Source: Motiliproteus coralliicola (GTDB lineage Bacteria > Pseudomonadota > Gammaproteobacteria > Pseudomonadales > Balneatricaceae). Taken from it: DNA of 64,000 nt. The notes beneath the pieces are model-generated. The model was not told where the DNA came from. It worked only from the letters and a program-made list of their open reading frames with translations, and made no database searches. Made by a program: the position numbers and the translations under genes. Every line of letters begins with the position of its first letter. Position 1 is the stretch's first letter. Below, piece by piece: positions 54,588 through 63,589 of this stretch. The stretch covers positions 186,001 through 250,000 of the forward strand of contig NZ_QQOH01000002.1 of NCBI RefSeq assembly GCF_003345655.1. Direction: 5' to 3'.

Positions 54588-54620
54588 TCCCCCGTACCGA
54601 AAGGTACGGGGGATTTTTTT
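54588..54620 (+). terminator. Terminator after phasin 1
   Basis: TCCCCCGTACC-GAAA-GGTACGGGGGA followed by T(7) or more; a textbook intrinsic terminator. Confidence 0.92.
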
Positions 54621-54655
54621 TGCCCGCGCGGCATCGATATGACAGTTAGAATAAA

Positions 54656-54733
54656 TTTTTGTGCAGTGCGCAAAAAATGTTTGACAGTGGTTTCAGAGTT
54701 GCTATATTGGAACCATGTTGTTGCACTGCACAA
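54656..54733 (+). promoter_or_regulatory. Phasin 2 promoter bracketed by two operators
   Basis: TTTTTGTGCAGTGCGCAAAA (54656-54675), TTGACA (54681-54686), 16 bp, TATATT (54703-54708), then TTGCACTGCACAA (54721-54733). Same layout and operators as in the phasin 1 promoter, with the -35 closer to consensus. Confidence 0.75.
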
Positions 54734-54794
54734 GTCGATGCGCAGGTGTATAAGAAGCTTATAAACGTTGTTTTAACTTTTTGAGGATAAACCT

Positions 54795-55166
54795 ATGTAC
54801 GATCAGATGCTCGCAGAGATGAAAACCCGTATGCAGCCCGTTCTGGATCTGGCTGAAACCAACAAGAAGGTCATGGAAACCATGGCTAACGTTCAGAAGG
54901 AAGCGATGACTGACGTTGTTAACGCCAGCATGGAGCAGATGCAGGAACTGGCCAAGTGCCAAGATCCGAAAGCCGCTTTCGATCTGCAGGTTAAGTTCTA
55001 CAAGGCGCTGGAAGCCAAGATGGCTGACACCACCGAGAAGAACATGGCTGCTCTGAACGAAGCCAAGGACGCTTTCACTGCAGTTGTTGAGTCTTCTGCC
55101 AAGCAGGCTGCTGCTGAAGTTGAAGAAGCCGTACAGAAGGTTTCTGCTCAGGTTAAAGTTGCTTAA
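54795..55166 (+). CDS. Phasin family protein (PHA granule coat), paralogue
   Basis: 123 residues, ATG 54795 after GAGGATAAACCT. Clearly a paralogue of the previous gene (tandem duplication, with promoter and operators copied too). Amphipathic helices, no Cys, no membrane segment. Terminator follows. Confidence 0.85.
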   Translation: MYDQMLAEMKTRMQPVLDLAETNKKVMETMANVQKEAMTDVVNASMEQMQELAKCQDPKAAFDLQVKFYKALEAKMADTTEKNMAALNEAKDAFTAVVESSAKQAAAEVEEAVQKVSAQVKVA

Positions 55167-55184
55167 TTTTAAGTAACCGTAAAA

Positions 55185-55216
55185 AAACCCTCCCGGTTCG
55201 CCGCGAGGGTTTTTTT
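55185..55216 (+). terminator. Terminator after phasin 2
   Basis: AAACCCTC-ccggttcgccgc-GAGGGTTTTTTT. Confidence 0.85.
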
Positions 55217-55250
55217 GTGCCTGTCGAACCGGGATTATTTCGTAGGCTCC

Positions 55251-56471
55251 CTAGTGACAGACGCGATTTCGGCCGGCTGACTTGGCACGGTAGAGCGCCT
55301 TGTCAGCGGCTTTTAGGCAGTCTGACTTGGTATGGTTTTGGGCCACCCCGATACTGATCGTAACCGAAACGCTGTTACCGGCGGTGCTAGCTTTGCCGCG
55401 CTGTTTTCTACCCTTGCGGTTACTCTTCGGGCGGTCCTGTTCACGTAACCTCAAGCGCGCCTGTTCGATGGTCTGGCGGATCTCTTCCAGCGGCTCTAAT
55501 GTTTGTTCTATCTCTCGGCCTGGAAAGACTACGCAAAACTCCTCGCCGCCGTAACGGTAGGCTTTACCCAGTCGCACCCGCGACAGCTTGGCGGCCACCA
55601 GTCGCAGGACCTGATCGCCGACATCGTGGCCATAGCGGTCATTGAATTTCTTGAAGTGATCCACATCCAGCATCGCCAGACAGTAGTGACGCCCGAGGCG
55701 CTTGAGGTGCTCGTTCAGTGCCCGTCGACCGGGAAGACCGGTCAGCTCGTCGAGGTAGGCCAGGCCGTGGCCGTGGCGGAGCAGCGCAAACATCCACAAC
55801 AGCAGCATCAGACTGATCAGCAGGCTCGACAGTCGCTGTATCTGTGGCTCCAGAATTAGCGTCGAAACCAGCAGCGTGCTGACCAGCAGGTAAGCGTTGA
55901 AGCGGTCGGGTCGGAGAATCAGGCGTATCAGCATTGCCGCCAGTCCCAACAGCAATGAAAGGGCACTGACGAAGTTGAGCGGCACCGTGGTCAGGTTTGT
56001 CAGCCAGTTCGTAAGTGCAGCAAAACCAGTCGGAACATAGCTCAGCCCTTGCTGCAGCCACTGGGGGTGGTATTCAACCAGCCACAGGCACAGTCCCAGT
56101 TGCAGCAGGATCAGCAGCCAGCGCAGCAGGTTGACCCGCCCCAGGATCCCCCGCTCGGTGTACCAGCTTATCAGCGCCAGATTCAGCGGTAGTGCTATTA
56201 GCAGCGACTCGATATAGAGCGCCGCTAGCTGCTGCCGCAAGGCAAAATCGGTCAACAACAACCCGCCGACGGCCAGCAGGCTGCGGCCGCTGTTGAAGTG
56301 CCAGCCGAGCAGGATGATCGGCGCTGTCAGCAGGTAGGGCAGGTAGGGCAGCAGCGGCTCCCAAGGGGAGGGCAGCTGCGGTAATTGTGGCAGCCACCAC
56401 CAGCTGGTACCCAGCAGTACCAACGGCAGTAATAAGGGTTGCAGGAATTGCAGAGGTTTAGGGACGGTCAC
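55251..56471 (-). CDS. Diguanylate cyclase with N-terminal membrane region
   Basis: 406 residues. The first ~220 residues hold seven or so hydrophobic helices (rich in Leu/Trp), then a GGDEF domain (about 245-405) with LPGRRALNEHLKRLGRHYCL and the active GGEEF; no RxxD inhibition site is visible before it. It also carries a basic insert (KSNRKGRKQRGKA). A c-di-GMP producer of the inner membrane with unknown input. Confidence 0.9.
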   Translation of the reverse strand: MTVPKPLQFLQPLLLPLVLLGTSWWWLPQLPQLPSPWEPLLPYLPYLLTAPIILLGWHFNSGRSLLAVGGLLLTDFALRQQLAALYIESLLIALPLNLALISWYTERGILGRVNLLRWLLILLQLGLCLWLVEYHPQWLQQGLSYVPTGFAALTNWLTNLTTVPLNFVSALSLLLGLAAMLIRLILRPDRFNAYLLVSTLLVSTLILEPQIQRLSSLLISLMLLLWMFALLRHGHGLAYLDELTGLPGRRALNEHLKRLGRHYCLAMLDVDHFKKFNDRYGHDVGDQVLRLVAAKLSRVRLGKAYRYGGEEFCVVFPGREIEQTLEPLEEIRQTIEQARLRLREQDRPKSNRKGRKQRGKASTAGNSVSVTISIGVAQNHTKSDCLKAADKALYRAKSAGRNRVCH

Positions 56472-56509
56472 TACGTAAGAAAGTCCATGTCAGGGCGAGC
56501 AGTGAGGCC

Positions 56510-57151
56510 CTAGCTGGCGAGTTTCTCCAGCTGTTTGTTGAGTTCGGCTTTGTAGCGTTGCTCCAGCTCCAGGCTGGTCGTCGGCGTATCGTTTTGACGA
56601 GCGTCCTGTAACAGGTCTCCCAGCACCTTAAAGGCCATCAGGTTGGCGAGTAACTGCTGCTTGGGCTTGCGACGCGCGGCATCGGCTTGAACCTCGCACA
56701 GCATGGTGCTCAGTTCGGTCTTCTTGCCCTGGCTATCCAGGTCTGACAGACAGGCGTTGTACTGACGATCATAGGCGATACCGCTATCGCGACGCAGTTG
56801 TAGCAGAAGATTTAATTTGTCGGTATAGAAGGTGGCAGTGATGGCGGTCAGATCGCTATTGCTGTTGAGCTGGCGGTAGCTTTCCAGCAGTAATTTCATC
56901 TCCTGCTGCACCTTAACTATCACCTCTCGATCGAAGTCTTCGTCGCCGATATGATTTTGGGCACGGCGTACCAGCAGATAGATTTTGCTGCGGTTCTCAT
57001 TATCGGCGGCGCTGAGCTTGCGCTGGGCTTCAGCCAACTGGGTTTTGACGCTCTGCAACTCGGCCAGGGTGGCCTTGTACTCTTCCTCGTAGGAAGGTCC
57101 ACAACCGCTGAGCAATAGGACGGACAGGAAAAGCAAGGCGGCGCGCAACAT
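56510..57151 (-). CDS. Lipoprotein, unknown, helical
   Basis: 213 residues. Lipobox LLLSGC gives a lipid-anchored Cys near residue 17. The mature part is a long helix with coiled-coil character (ATLAELQSVKTQLAEAQRKL) and two later Cys. Same strand as the diguanylate cyclase 38 nt ahead, possibly one transcript. No family recognised. Confidence 0.7.
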   Translation of the reverse strand: MLRAALLFLSVLLLSGCGPSYEEEYKATLAELQSVKTQLAEAQRKLSAADNENRSKIYLLVRRAQNHIGDEDFDREVIVKVQQEMKLLLESYRQLNSNSDLTAITATFYTDKLNLLLQLRRDSGIAYDRQYNACLSDLDSQGKKTELSTMLCEVQADAARRKPKQQLLANLMAFKVLGDLLQDARQNDTPTTSLELEQRYKAELNKQLEKLAS

Positions 57152-57249
57152 CAGTCGGTTCCCTCCCAGAAAAACGCGGACTAACAGGACATTTTTTGCC
57201 CGATTCTTTTTGGATCAAGCATATAGCACTGTAGCAGGCTCGACCAGTA

Positions 57250-58158
57250 TCAGACTTTGGCGGGCTCGAACCCGTGCTGACATTGAAACCAGTCGGCGAC
57301 CGTTTCTACGGTGGTGTCGATATGTTCGAACGGCAGCATATGGCAGCCGCCTTCGATCTCGAACAGGTCGAACGGCTGCCGGCTATTGCGGATCAGACGA
57401 CGGGTATAGCTCGGTGTCAGGACTTCATCCCGTTCGCCGACGATGATCGCGCTGGGGATCTCCAGCTCGGCTTCGGTGATCCGGCTGCGGGCGTTGTAAA
57501 CACTGTCCAGGGTGCTGATCGGGTACTGCCATACCAGGCGTTCATCGACCCGGGCGAACTCTCCCATGGGGTTGTGGTTGAGCAGGTTATCGATGTCGAT
57601 AAAACTGCGAAAATCCACTTCGGCCCAGGGCATAAACCAGCGATTGAAGGACAGCGCCTGCCAACCGAATTGGTGCAGCATATCCGGTGGCACCTCGTTG
57701 ACAAACAGGGTATGGCACATCAACGCCCGGACCCTCGGATCCTGCTCGGCCAGCGCCAAGCCAATCCGTGAGCCGATCGAGCAGCCGAATACCCCGATCG
57801 GGCCGGAGTGCTCTTGTTCCAGCTGATCAAGCAGCTGGCTGAGCTGAGGGATCAGGGTTTCGAGTCGATAGTTGCCGCGTGAACCGCCGGAATAACCGTG
57901 GCCGGGCAGGTCGATACTGAGGCAGTTAAAACCGCACAATGAAAGTTTGTGCAGCATTTCGCAGTAGAGCTCGGAGTAGGTGCCGATGCCGGGGATAAAT
58001 AGAATCCAGGGATCGTTGGGCTGCGCCGGATACAGTTCACAGTGCAGTGGTAGCTCTCCTACCTGCAACAACTGGCGATGTTGCAGGTATTCCAGCAACC
58101 CTAGCTGTTGATAGATCTTTCGGCGATTTTCGGACAGGTGGGGACTGACTTCGGACAT
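57250..58158 (-). CDS. Alpha/beta hydrolase
   Basis: 302 residues from ATG 58158 (the frame is open to 58284, with further Met codons at 58185 and upstream). Fold motifs: ILFIPGIGTYSELY (oxyanion region), LSIDLPGHGYSGG, nucleophile elbow VFGCSIGSRIG, Asp in GERDEVL, and His in GGCHMLPFEH. Serine hydrolase/lipase-like; substrate unknown. Divergent from slyD. Confidence 0.82.
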   Translation of the reverse strand: MSEVSPHLSENRRKIYQQLGLLEYLQHRQLLQVGELPLHCELYPAQPNDPWILFIPGIGTYSELYCEMLHKLSLCGFNCLSIDLPGHGYSGGSRGNYRLETLIPQLSQLLDQLEQEHSGPIGVFGCSIGSRIGLALAEQDPRVRALMCHTLFVNEVPPDMLHQFGWQALSFNRWFMPWAEVDFRSFIDIDNLLNHNPMGEFARVDERLVWQYPISTLDSVYNARSRITEAELEIPSAIIVGERDEVLTPSYTRRLIRNSRQPFDLFEIEGGCHMLPFEHIDTTVETVADWFQCQHGFEPAKV

Positions 58159-58340
58159 ACAGCGATCTCTGATGGTTGCTGACATCATATAGGCGCGATC
58201 AGAAACTGGGAAGAGTCGACCTACGGCTCGGTCGAATTCGGTTGCCGCTAGAGCCTGCGATCGAGTAAATAGCGCTGTTATCACTACACCAACCTGTTAC
58301 CCTGTCGACTTCTTTCAGCTCCTCACAGGACTCAATTACT

Positions 58341-58820
58341 ATGCAGATTTCCGATAACAAGGTGGTGTCTATCCACTACACCCTGACCAGCCCGGACGGA
58401 GAGGTAATCGACAGCTCCGATGGTGCCGAGCCGCTCACTTACCTGCAGGGCCACGGCAATCTGATTAGCGGTCTGGAGAAGGAGCTGGCCGGTAAGTCCA
58501 AGGGGGATAAGCTGGATGTCGTGGTCGAGCCTGAGGATGCCTACGGCAACGTAGTCGAGGAGATGATTCAGACGGTTCCCCGCGATGCCTTTACCGGTGT
58601 GGATAGCATTGATGTCGGTATGCGTTTTGAAGCCAGTACCGCCGGTGGGCCGGTATCGGTTGTTGTTACCGCCGTGGATGCCGATACCGTTACCGTTGAT
58701 GGCAATCACCCACTGGCCGGACAGACGCTGACCTTTGCGGTTGAGGTGATGGAAGTTCGCGAAGCGACCGAGGATGAGCTGTCCCATGGCCATGTCCATG
58801 GACCGGGATGCAATCACTGA
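58341..58820 (+). CDS. slyD: FKBP-type peptidyl-prolyl isomerase SlyD
   Basis: 159 residues. FKBP N-terminus VVSIHYTLTSPDGEVID, insert-in-flap domain (EPEDAYGNVVEEMIQTVPRD), and a His-rich C-terminus (DELSHGHVHGPGCNH) shorter than E. coli SlyD's metal tail. Cytosolic folding helper and nickel binder. A perfect GCCTCCTG/CAGGAGGC hairpin follows (58849-58881). Confidence 0.93.
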   Translation: MQISDNKVVSIHYTLTSPDGEVIDSSDGAEPLTYLQGHGNLISGLEKELAGKSKGDKLDVVVEPEDAYGNVVEEMIQTVPRDAFTGVDSIDVGMRFEASTAGGPVSVVVTAVDADTVTVDGNHPLAGQTLTFAVEVMEVREATEDELSHGHVHGPGCNH

Positions 58821-58848
58821 TCGCTATAGCGGTTAGGTGATTTTGGGG

Positions 58849-58881
58849 GCCTCCTGAACCTCTATTGTAGAGACAGGAGGC
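58849..58881. terminator. Hairpin between convergent slyD and the GGDEF-EAL gene
   Basis: GCCTCCTG...CAGGAGGC, perfect 8-bp stem with a 17-nt loop, no long T-run; possible factor-assisted end for both genes. Confidence 0.55.
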
Positions 58882-58886
58882 TGTCG

Positions 58887-61220
58887 TCAGTTAGGGGTAT
58901 CCAGTTTCAGGAGGTTTGCTAGCTCGTTTGTAGGGAGTGGTCGGCTAAACAGGTAGCCCTGGAAATGGTTGCATCCCATGCGCTCCAAGGCTTTTTTCTG
59001 AGCTTGTGTTTCGACGCCTTCGGCTAAGCAGTCTATCTTCAGACTCTTGGCGATATCCGTTATGCCCTTAACAACGCCATATTTGGCGGGATCAGTATCG
59101 ATATCGGCAATAAACGAGCGGTCGATCTTGATCTGGTCCAGTGGCAGATTCAGTAGGTAAGCCAGTGAAGAGAAACCGGTGCCGAAGTCGTCGATGGCTA
59201 AGCGAACCCCAAGCTGCTTAAGCTCAGTAAATAATATTTTTATATCATCAATATTCTGCAGGAATATGCTTTCGGTTAATTCTAGCTTTAATGCTGATCC
59301 CGGTAGTTGATGCTTTTCTAGTGCTCTTATAACCCTGGTTTTTAGCTTGGTTAAATCTAAACAATCCTTGCCGGAAATATTAACGGATACGTAAAGTTCG
59401 GGTAAATATTCACGAAATCCGGTCAGTGTTCGCAGGCTTTTTTCTAAAACCCAGCTGGTAATGTCACAGATTAGTAAGCTTTCTTCGGCTACCGGGATAA
59501 AGCTATCGGGACTAACCTGCCCAAGTTCAGCGTGATTCCAGCGTAATAAAGATTCTACGCCTATTACTTGATCGTTTCCTATCAGGGGTTGGAATACGAG
59601 ATTAAGTTGATTGTTGTTTAATGCAAGGCGCAGCTGTGACTCGATTTGACGATTGCTGTTTATGATTTCCAGTAAGGCGTCAGAGTAAAAATGAAAGTTA
59701 TCATGAGCATGCTTTTTGGCCTGGTACATGGCAATGTCGGCATACTTGAGGAGTTCCTCCGGATCCAGCCCATGCTTTGGGTAGCTGCTGATACCAATGC
59801 TGGCACCGATAAAAATGTGGTGGCGCTCAATCGAAAAAGGGGCCTTGAGGGTTTCGATGATACGTTTTGAGGTGGTATGGGCTACCTCTTCGGATCCACA
59901 GTCGGCCAACAGCACAACGAACTCATCGCCACCGAGACGGGCAATGAAGTCCTGCTTGCGAATCTGTTGATAGACGCGTCTGGTGACCTGTCGAAGCAAC
60001 TCGTCGCCTACGTTGTGCCCGAGACTATCATTGACCTGCTTGAAACGATCCAGGTCGATAAACAGCAGGGTGAAAGGGGCTGGGGAAGGGGTCGCCAAGA
60101 CGCTGGCGAGTTTCTGATGTAGCAGAGCACGGTTGGGTAGCCCGGTTAAATTATCGTAGCTGGCTTGGCGCTCGAGCTCTGATTGTAAACAGACCCGAGA
60201 CAGGGTAACCCCCATGATTCCGCTGAACATGTTCAGCAGCTTTAGCTGCTGGTCTCCCTGAGAGATGGGATCAAAGGTACCCACATTGAGTATGCCGGCA
60301 ATTCGGTCACTGATCCTAACCGGAACACTCCAGGCCGCACGTATCCCCTGCTTGGCCAGATGCTTGTGTTTGTCAGAGGTTGTAATGGTCGTATCATCGA
60401 AGAATAGGGCCTGGCCGCTATCCAATACGGGCATCAGAGCGCTGTCATTAATATCAATGACCGTTGGCATCTGTATCTGCTTATCGTTATAGATAGTTTT
60501 GACTTCGCATTGATAGCTATCGTGGTTGATAACCACATAACTGATTCGCTGTGCCGGGATAACCTTGGAAATAGACTCTTTGATTATTTTAAATACACAC
60601 TGCTCACTATTGGCTGCTGCTAATTTAGCAGCGATCTGATTCAGTACGGTGAGCTGTTCGGAATAGAGTCGGTATTGCTCGACGCCAAGCTGTGCTTGAA
60701 TTAAGAGGCGCTGACGTTCAAGGTAGGTCGAGACCAATGAGGCGATTAAGGTTAATAAGCCAGCACTGTTTTGATCGTAGGCTTGGGGTAAGTAGCTACC
60801 AATATTTACCGTGCCAATCACTTTATTCGAAAATATCAGTGGGGAGTTAATGATGCTTTTAATTCCCTGTTGGTATAGCTGTTGGCCGTCAATGCTGGTT
60901 TCATCCTCCTCGATATCGTGCCAGCAAGTCGATACTTTGGTGGCGGCGATTCCTGCCAGGGTGTTGTTGACCGGAATCGACTTTCCCAGCGGTAATGCTC
61001 CGTTCTCGCCATGAAGGGCGAATATTTCGAACTCCTCTTGGCTATCGGTAAGTAGGGTAACGCTCGAACGATCGGCTGACAGCATCTTAGGTAAGCTTTC
61101 CGCCAGCTTGGCATAGATCTCCTTCTCGTCGTGGGCCGAAACCAAGTCCAGAGTCAACCGACCGAGTGCGATAGAGGCATCTGAGGTGATGGAGACAAAA
61201 GGAGTGTAATCAGAATTCAA
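58887..61220 (-). CDS. GAF-GGDEF-EAL protein (c-di-GMP synthesis/degradation)
   Basis: 777 residues, no membrane helix. Two N-terminal GAF-like regions (about 20-165 and 190-340), GGDEF (about 355-515) with intact GGDEF and an RKQD inhibition site, then EAL (about 530-777). EAL residues: VESLLRW (EAL as ESL), ELTES, IDDFGTGFSS, IKIDRSF, LAEGVETQ, all consistent with an active phosphodiesterase. Cytosolic, dual-capable; GAF ligands unknown. Confidence 0.93.
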   Translation of the reverse strand: MNSDYTPFVSITSDASIALGRLTLDLVSAHDEKEIYAKLAESLPKMLSADRSSVTLLTDSQEEFEIFALHGENGALPLGKSIPVNNTLAGIAATKVSTCWHDIEEDETSIDGQQLYQQGIKSIINSPLIFSNKVIGTVNIGSYLPQAYDQNSAGLLTLIASLVSTYLERQRLLIQAQLGVEQYRLYSEQLTVLNQIAAKLAAANSEQCVFKIIKESISKVIPAQRISYVVINHDSYQCEVKTIYNDKQIQMPTVIDINDSALMPVLDSGQALFFDDTTITTSDKHKHLAKQGIRAAWSVPVRISDRIAGILNVGTFDPISQGDQQLKLLNMFSGIMGVTLSRVCLQSELERQASYDNLTGLPNRALLHQKLASVLATPSPAPFTLLFIDLDRFKQVNDSLGHNVGDELLRQVTRRVYQQIRKQDFIARLGGDEFVVLLADCGSEEVAHTTSKRIIETLKAPFSIERHHIFIGASIGISSYPKHGLDPEELLKYADIAMYQAKKHAHDNFHFYSDALLEIINSNRQIESQLRLALNNNQLNLVFQPLIGNDQVIGVESLLRWNHAELGQVSPDSFIPVAEESLLICDITSWVLEKSLRTLTGFREYLPELYVSVNISGKDCLDLTKLKTRVIRALEKHQLPGSALKLELTESIFLQNIDDIKILFTELKQLGVRLAIDDFGTGFSSLAYLLNLPLDQIKIDRSFIADIDTDPAKYGVVKGITDIAKSLKIDCLAEGVETQAQKKALERMGCNHFQGYLFSRPLPTNELANLLKLDTPN

Positions 61221-61532
61221 GGGCTTAATCCTCAGACAGAGGTAGTACTAAACGCCAATCCAGTAGGTCGGGGTAATGCTGGCTTCGCAATTTCGGGCAT
61301 TGATTTGATCAAGCGCGGTGACTCTGTAAACCCACACTGTATCTTCCAATTTAAGCCATTCTCCCTGTTTCATCGCCCCTCAACGTTGATCCTCGACAAC
61401 GTTGTGGTCTGTGCGGATTTATTCGATTACTAAAAATACCAGACGCCGGCCGGTTAGAGAGTAGTATAGATGTTGAGTGTTGGGGGGCAGATGTTTATCC
61501 TGAACGCTGATTTCGCCTAGGAGTTATCCACC
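61221..61532. other. Intergenic region between the GGDEF-EAL and TIGR02647 genes
   Basis: About 310 bp. No gene, clear promoter or repeat can be supported beyond a possible ribosome site (AGGAG) before 61533. Confidence 0.35.
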
Positions 61533-61769
61533 ATGTCAGCACGTTTTCCCGCTGAAACCATCGCCGAACTGGAGCTGTTAGCTCGTTTTAGCCTTAATTC
61601 GCTCCAGAGCGGCCTGAAAATCCACCATGATGCGCCGGTGGATGTGATCGGGGCTGCACAGCGACTGTTCGATAAGGGGATGATTACCCAGGATGATGGC
61701 GGCTATCTGACCGACCGTGGTCATGAGGCAGCCGAATCCTTGATGCGGGTGCTAAGTACCCTGGAATAG
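61533..61769 (+). CDS. TIGR02647-family small protein
   Basis: 78 residues. The family pattern is clear: ELELLARFSLNSLQSGLKIH, then RLFDKGMITQDDGGYLTDRG and HEAAES at the end. A winged-helix-like DNA-binding function has been proposed; function unproven. AGGAG lies before the ATG. Confidence 0.88.
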   Translation: MSARFPAETIAELELLARFSLNSLQSGLKIHHDAPVDVIGAAQRLFDKGMITQDDGGYLTDRGHEAAESLMRVLSTLE

Positions 61770-61881
61770 ATACCCGATAGTCGGTGCGCCAACTATCGGC
61801 GTACCGGATACTTTGTTGTCGAACACTGAGCTCGACTAGACCTCCCTCCGATAAAACCGGTCGTACTGGAGCAGCCCGTAA

Positions 61882-62841
61882 GTGACCCGCGAAGAAGATT
61901 TTTCCGATATTCCCGAATTGGGTCCGGCAGGGGACTCGCTGGACAAACCCTCCATACCGACGCTGGATAAGACCGCCTCTTCCTCTCGTCAGCAGGCTCC
62001 TGTTGAAGCGGCTAGCGCGCCTGCCAATCGTGGCGATAGTCGTTTGATGTCCTGGCTGGTATTGATGTTGATTCTGGTTATCGGGGCCGGCGGTTACTGG
62101 GGACTGGAGCATTTCAATCGTTTGCAGCGAGAGTTGATTCTGGCCAACCAGCGCCTGACGGAGTTGGAAGGATTGATCAACACCACCGACCAAAACGCCA
62201 GCAAGTCCGGCGCGGCGATCCAGGGGCAGATGAAGAAATTCCTGTTCGACGGCGAGAAGCGGATCAAACATGTTGATTCAGAGCTGGCCAAACTCTGGAC
62301 CGTGTCCTATCAGCGAAACAAACCAAAGATCGCCGAGGTGGATCAGGCCGTTGCCGAACTGGATAAGACCCTGAAGGCGCTGCAAGCATCCAGTTCCGAA
62401 CTGGAAAAGTCGATCCAGAGCTTAGATAAAGGAGCCGCGGAGCTGGATAAGCAGAGCAAGGTGTTGACCCAGCAGGGGCAGCAGCAGGCGAAATTGATCG
62501 ACCAATCCCGTAGCGAGATGCAGCAGGAGCTGGCTCAGTTGCAGCAGCAAAGAGAGCAGGATCAACAGCTGATCCGGGGGCTCGAATCTCAACTACAATT
62601 GCGTGATCAGGCCAATCAGGAGCTGGATGCGCTGCAGGATACCCAGCTGACCAGCATGGAGCAGCAGCTGGCCACGCTGCAGAACAATCCCAAGGTACCG
62701 CAATCGGTATCAGCAACACTGAAGGACCAGCAGCGAGCCATCGCCGCGATCAACAGCTTCCGCAAACAGGTGAACTCGCAGTTAGTACGCTTGGGTAAGC
62801 AGATTGATAGCCTGCAGCGAGCACAGGCGCCGCAGCAATAG
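61882..62841 (+). CDS. Membrane-anchored coiled-coil protein, unknown
   Basis: 319 residues, GTG start with GGAG upstream. A disordered acidic N-terminus (about 1-50), one membrane helix (MSWLVLMLILVIGAGGYWGL), then a ~230-residue coiled coil rich in Gln/Leu/Lys (for example LQQQREQDQQLIRGLESQLQ). Type II topology would place the coil in the periplasm. No family recognised; it may be a cell-envelope or division scaffold. thpR follows. Confidence 0.75.
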   Translation: MTREEDFSDIPELGPAGDSLDKPSIPTLDKTASSSRQQAPVEAASAPANRGDSRLMSWLVLMLILVIGAGGYWGLEHFNRLQRELILANQRLTELEGLINTTDQNASKSGAAIQGQMKKFLFDGEKRIKHVDSELAKLWTVSYQRNKPKIAEVDQAVAELDKTLKALQASSSELEKSIQSLDKGAAELDKQSKVLTQQGQQQAKLIDQSRSEMQQELAQLQQQREQDQQLIRGLESQLQLRDQANQELDALQDTQLTSMEQQLATLQNNPKVPQSVSATLKDQQRAIAAINSFRKQVNSQLVRLGKQIDSLQRAQAPQQ

Positions 62842-62942
62842 CGAAGCGCTTGGGAAGCGGTCTAGTATGCTTGATTGTTTTTTGTACAGGTGAAACAATG
62901 CCGATTCCTGTCCTCTATACACACCTGTCTGCCGAACACTGA

Positions 62943-63551
62943 ATGTCGATTCGATCTTTTTTCGCGATACCGCTCAAACTGGGATCGGTACGTCGCTTGG
63001 CCGACCATGCTGATAGCCTCGGCGCGCTGGGGCTGCAGGCGGACCGGCAGGGGCTGCTGCGTTGGTCGGACTCCGACAGTTTTCATCTGACGCTCTGTTT
63101 TCTGGGTGATATCAGTCTCGAACAGGTGGCTGCGTTGGAGCAACGAGCCAGAGAGGCTTTGCAGGGACAGGGCTCTTTCCAGGTTCAACTACAGGGCAGT
63201 GATTACCTGCAGGTGAATCCTGAGTTGACCGTACTGGCGGTGCTGGCGCAGGCCGATGAGCAGTTGCTGGCGCTCCAGCAGTGTATGGCTCAGGTGGTTG
63301 AACAGGTCGGGCTCTTCGTCGACGAGCCGGATTTTCGCCCCCATATCACCCTGGCTCGGCTCAAAGGCTCGGATAGTCTTGACCCTCCACCCAGTTGGCC
63401 TCAGTTCGAGATGCCGTTACTGGCGGACTCGGTTGTGCTGTTTCAGAGTCTGCCCGGCGAGCATGGCTCGATCTATACCCCGTTATTTGAGGTGCCGCTG
63501 ACGGCACCACTTCATCATGACACCAGTGTGGAACTGTCCGAACAGCTCTAA
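62943..63551 (+). CDS. thpR: RNA 2',3'-cyclic phosphodiesterase (ThpR)
   Basis: 202 residues. Two HxTx motifs in FHLTLCFLGDI (about residue 50) and PHITLARLKG (about 130), after RSFFAIPLK. Hydrolyses 2',3'-cyclic phosphates on RNA ends (formerly 2'-5' RNA ligase). Only a short gap precedes trhP/yegQ. Confidence 0.92.
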   Translation: MSIRSFFAIPLKLGSVRRLADHADSLGALGLQADRQGLLRWSDSDSFHLTLCFLGDISLEQVAALEQRAREALQGQGSFQVQLQGSDYLQVNPELTVLAVLAQADEQLLALQQCMAQVVEQVGLFVDEPDFRPHITLARLKGSDSLDPPPSWPQFEMPLLADSVVLFQSLPGEHGSIYTPLFEVPLTAPLHHDTSVELSEQL

Positions 63552-63589
63552 CCTGGTGGTCTTCTGTTTGTTGTTTATTGAGATTCTGA

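Noticed and set aside
54641-54660. Single Pho-box-like heptamer (ATGACAG) before phasin 2
   Set aside because: Only one heptamer, no 11-bp repeat, and the region is explained by the operator-promoter pair.
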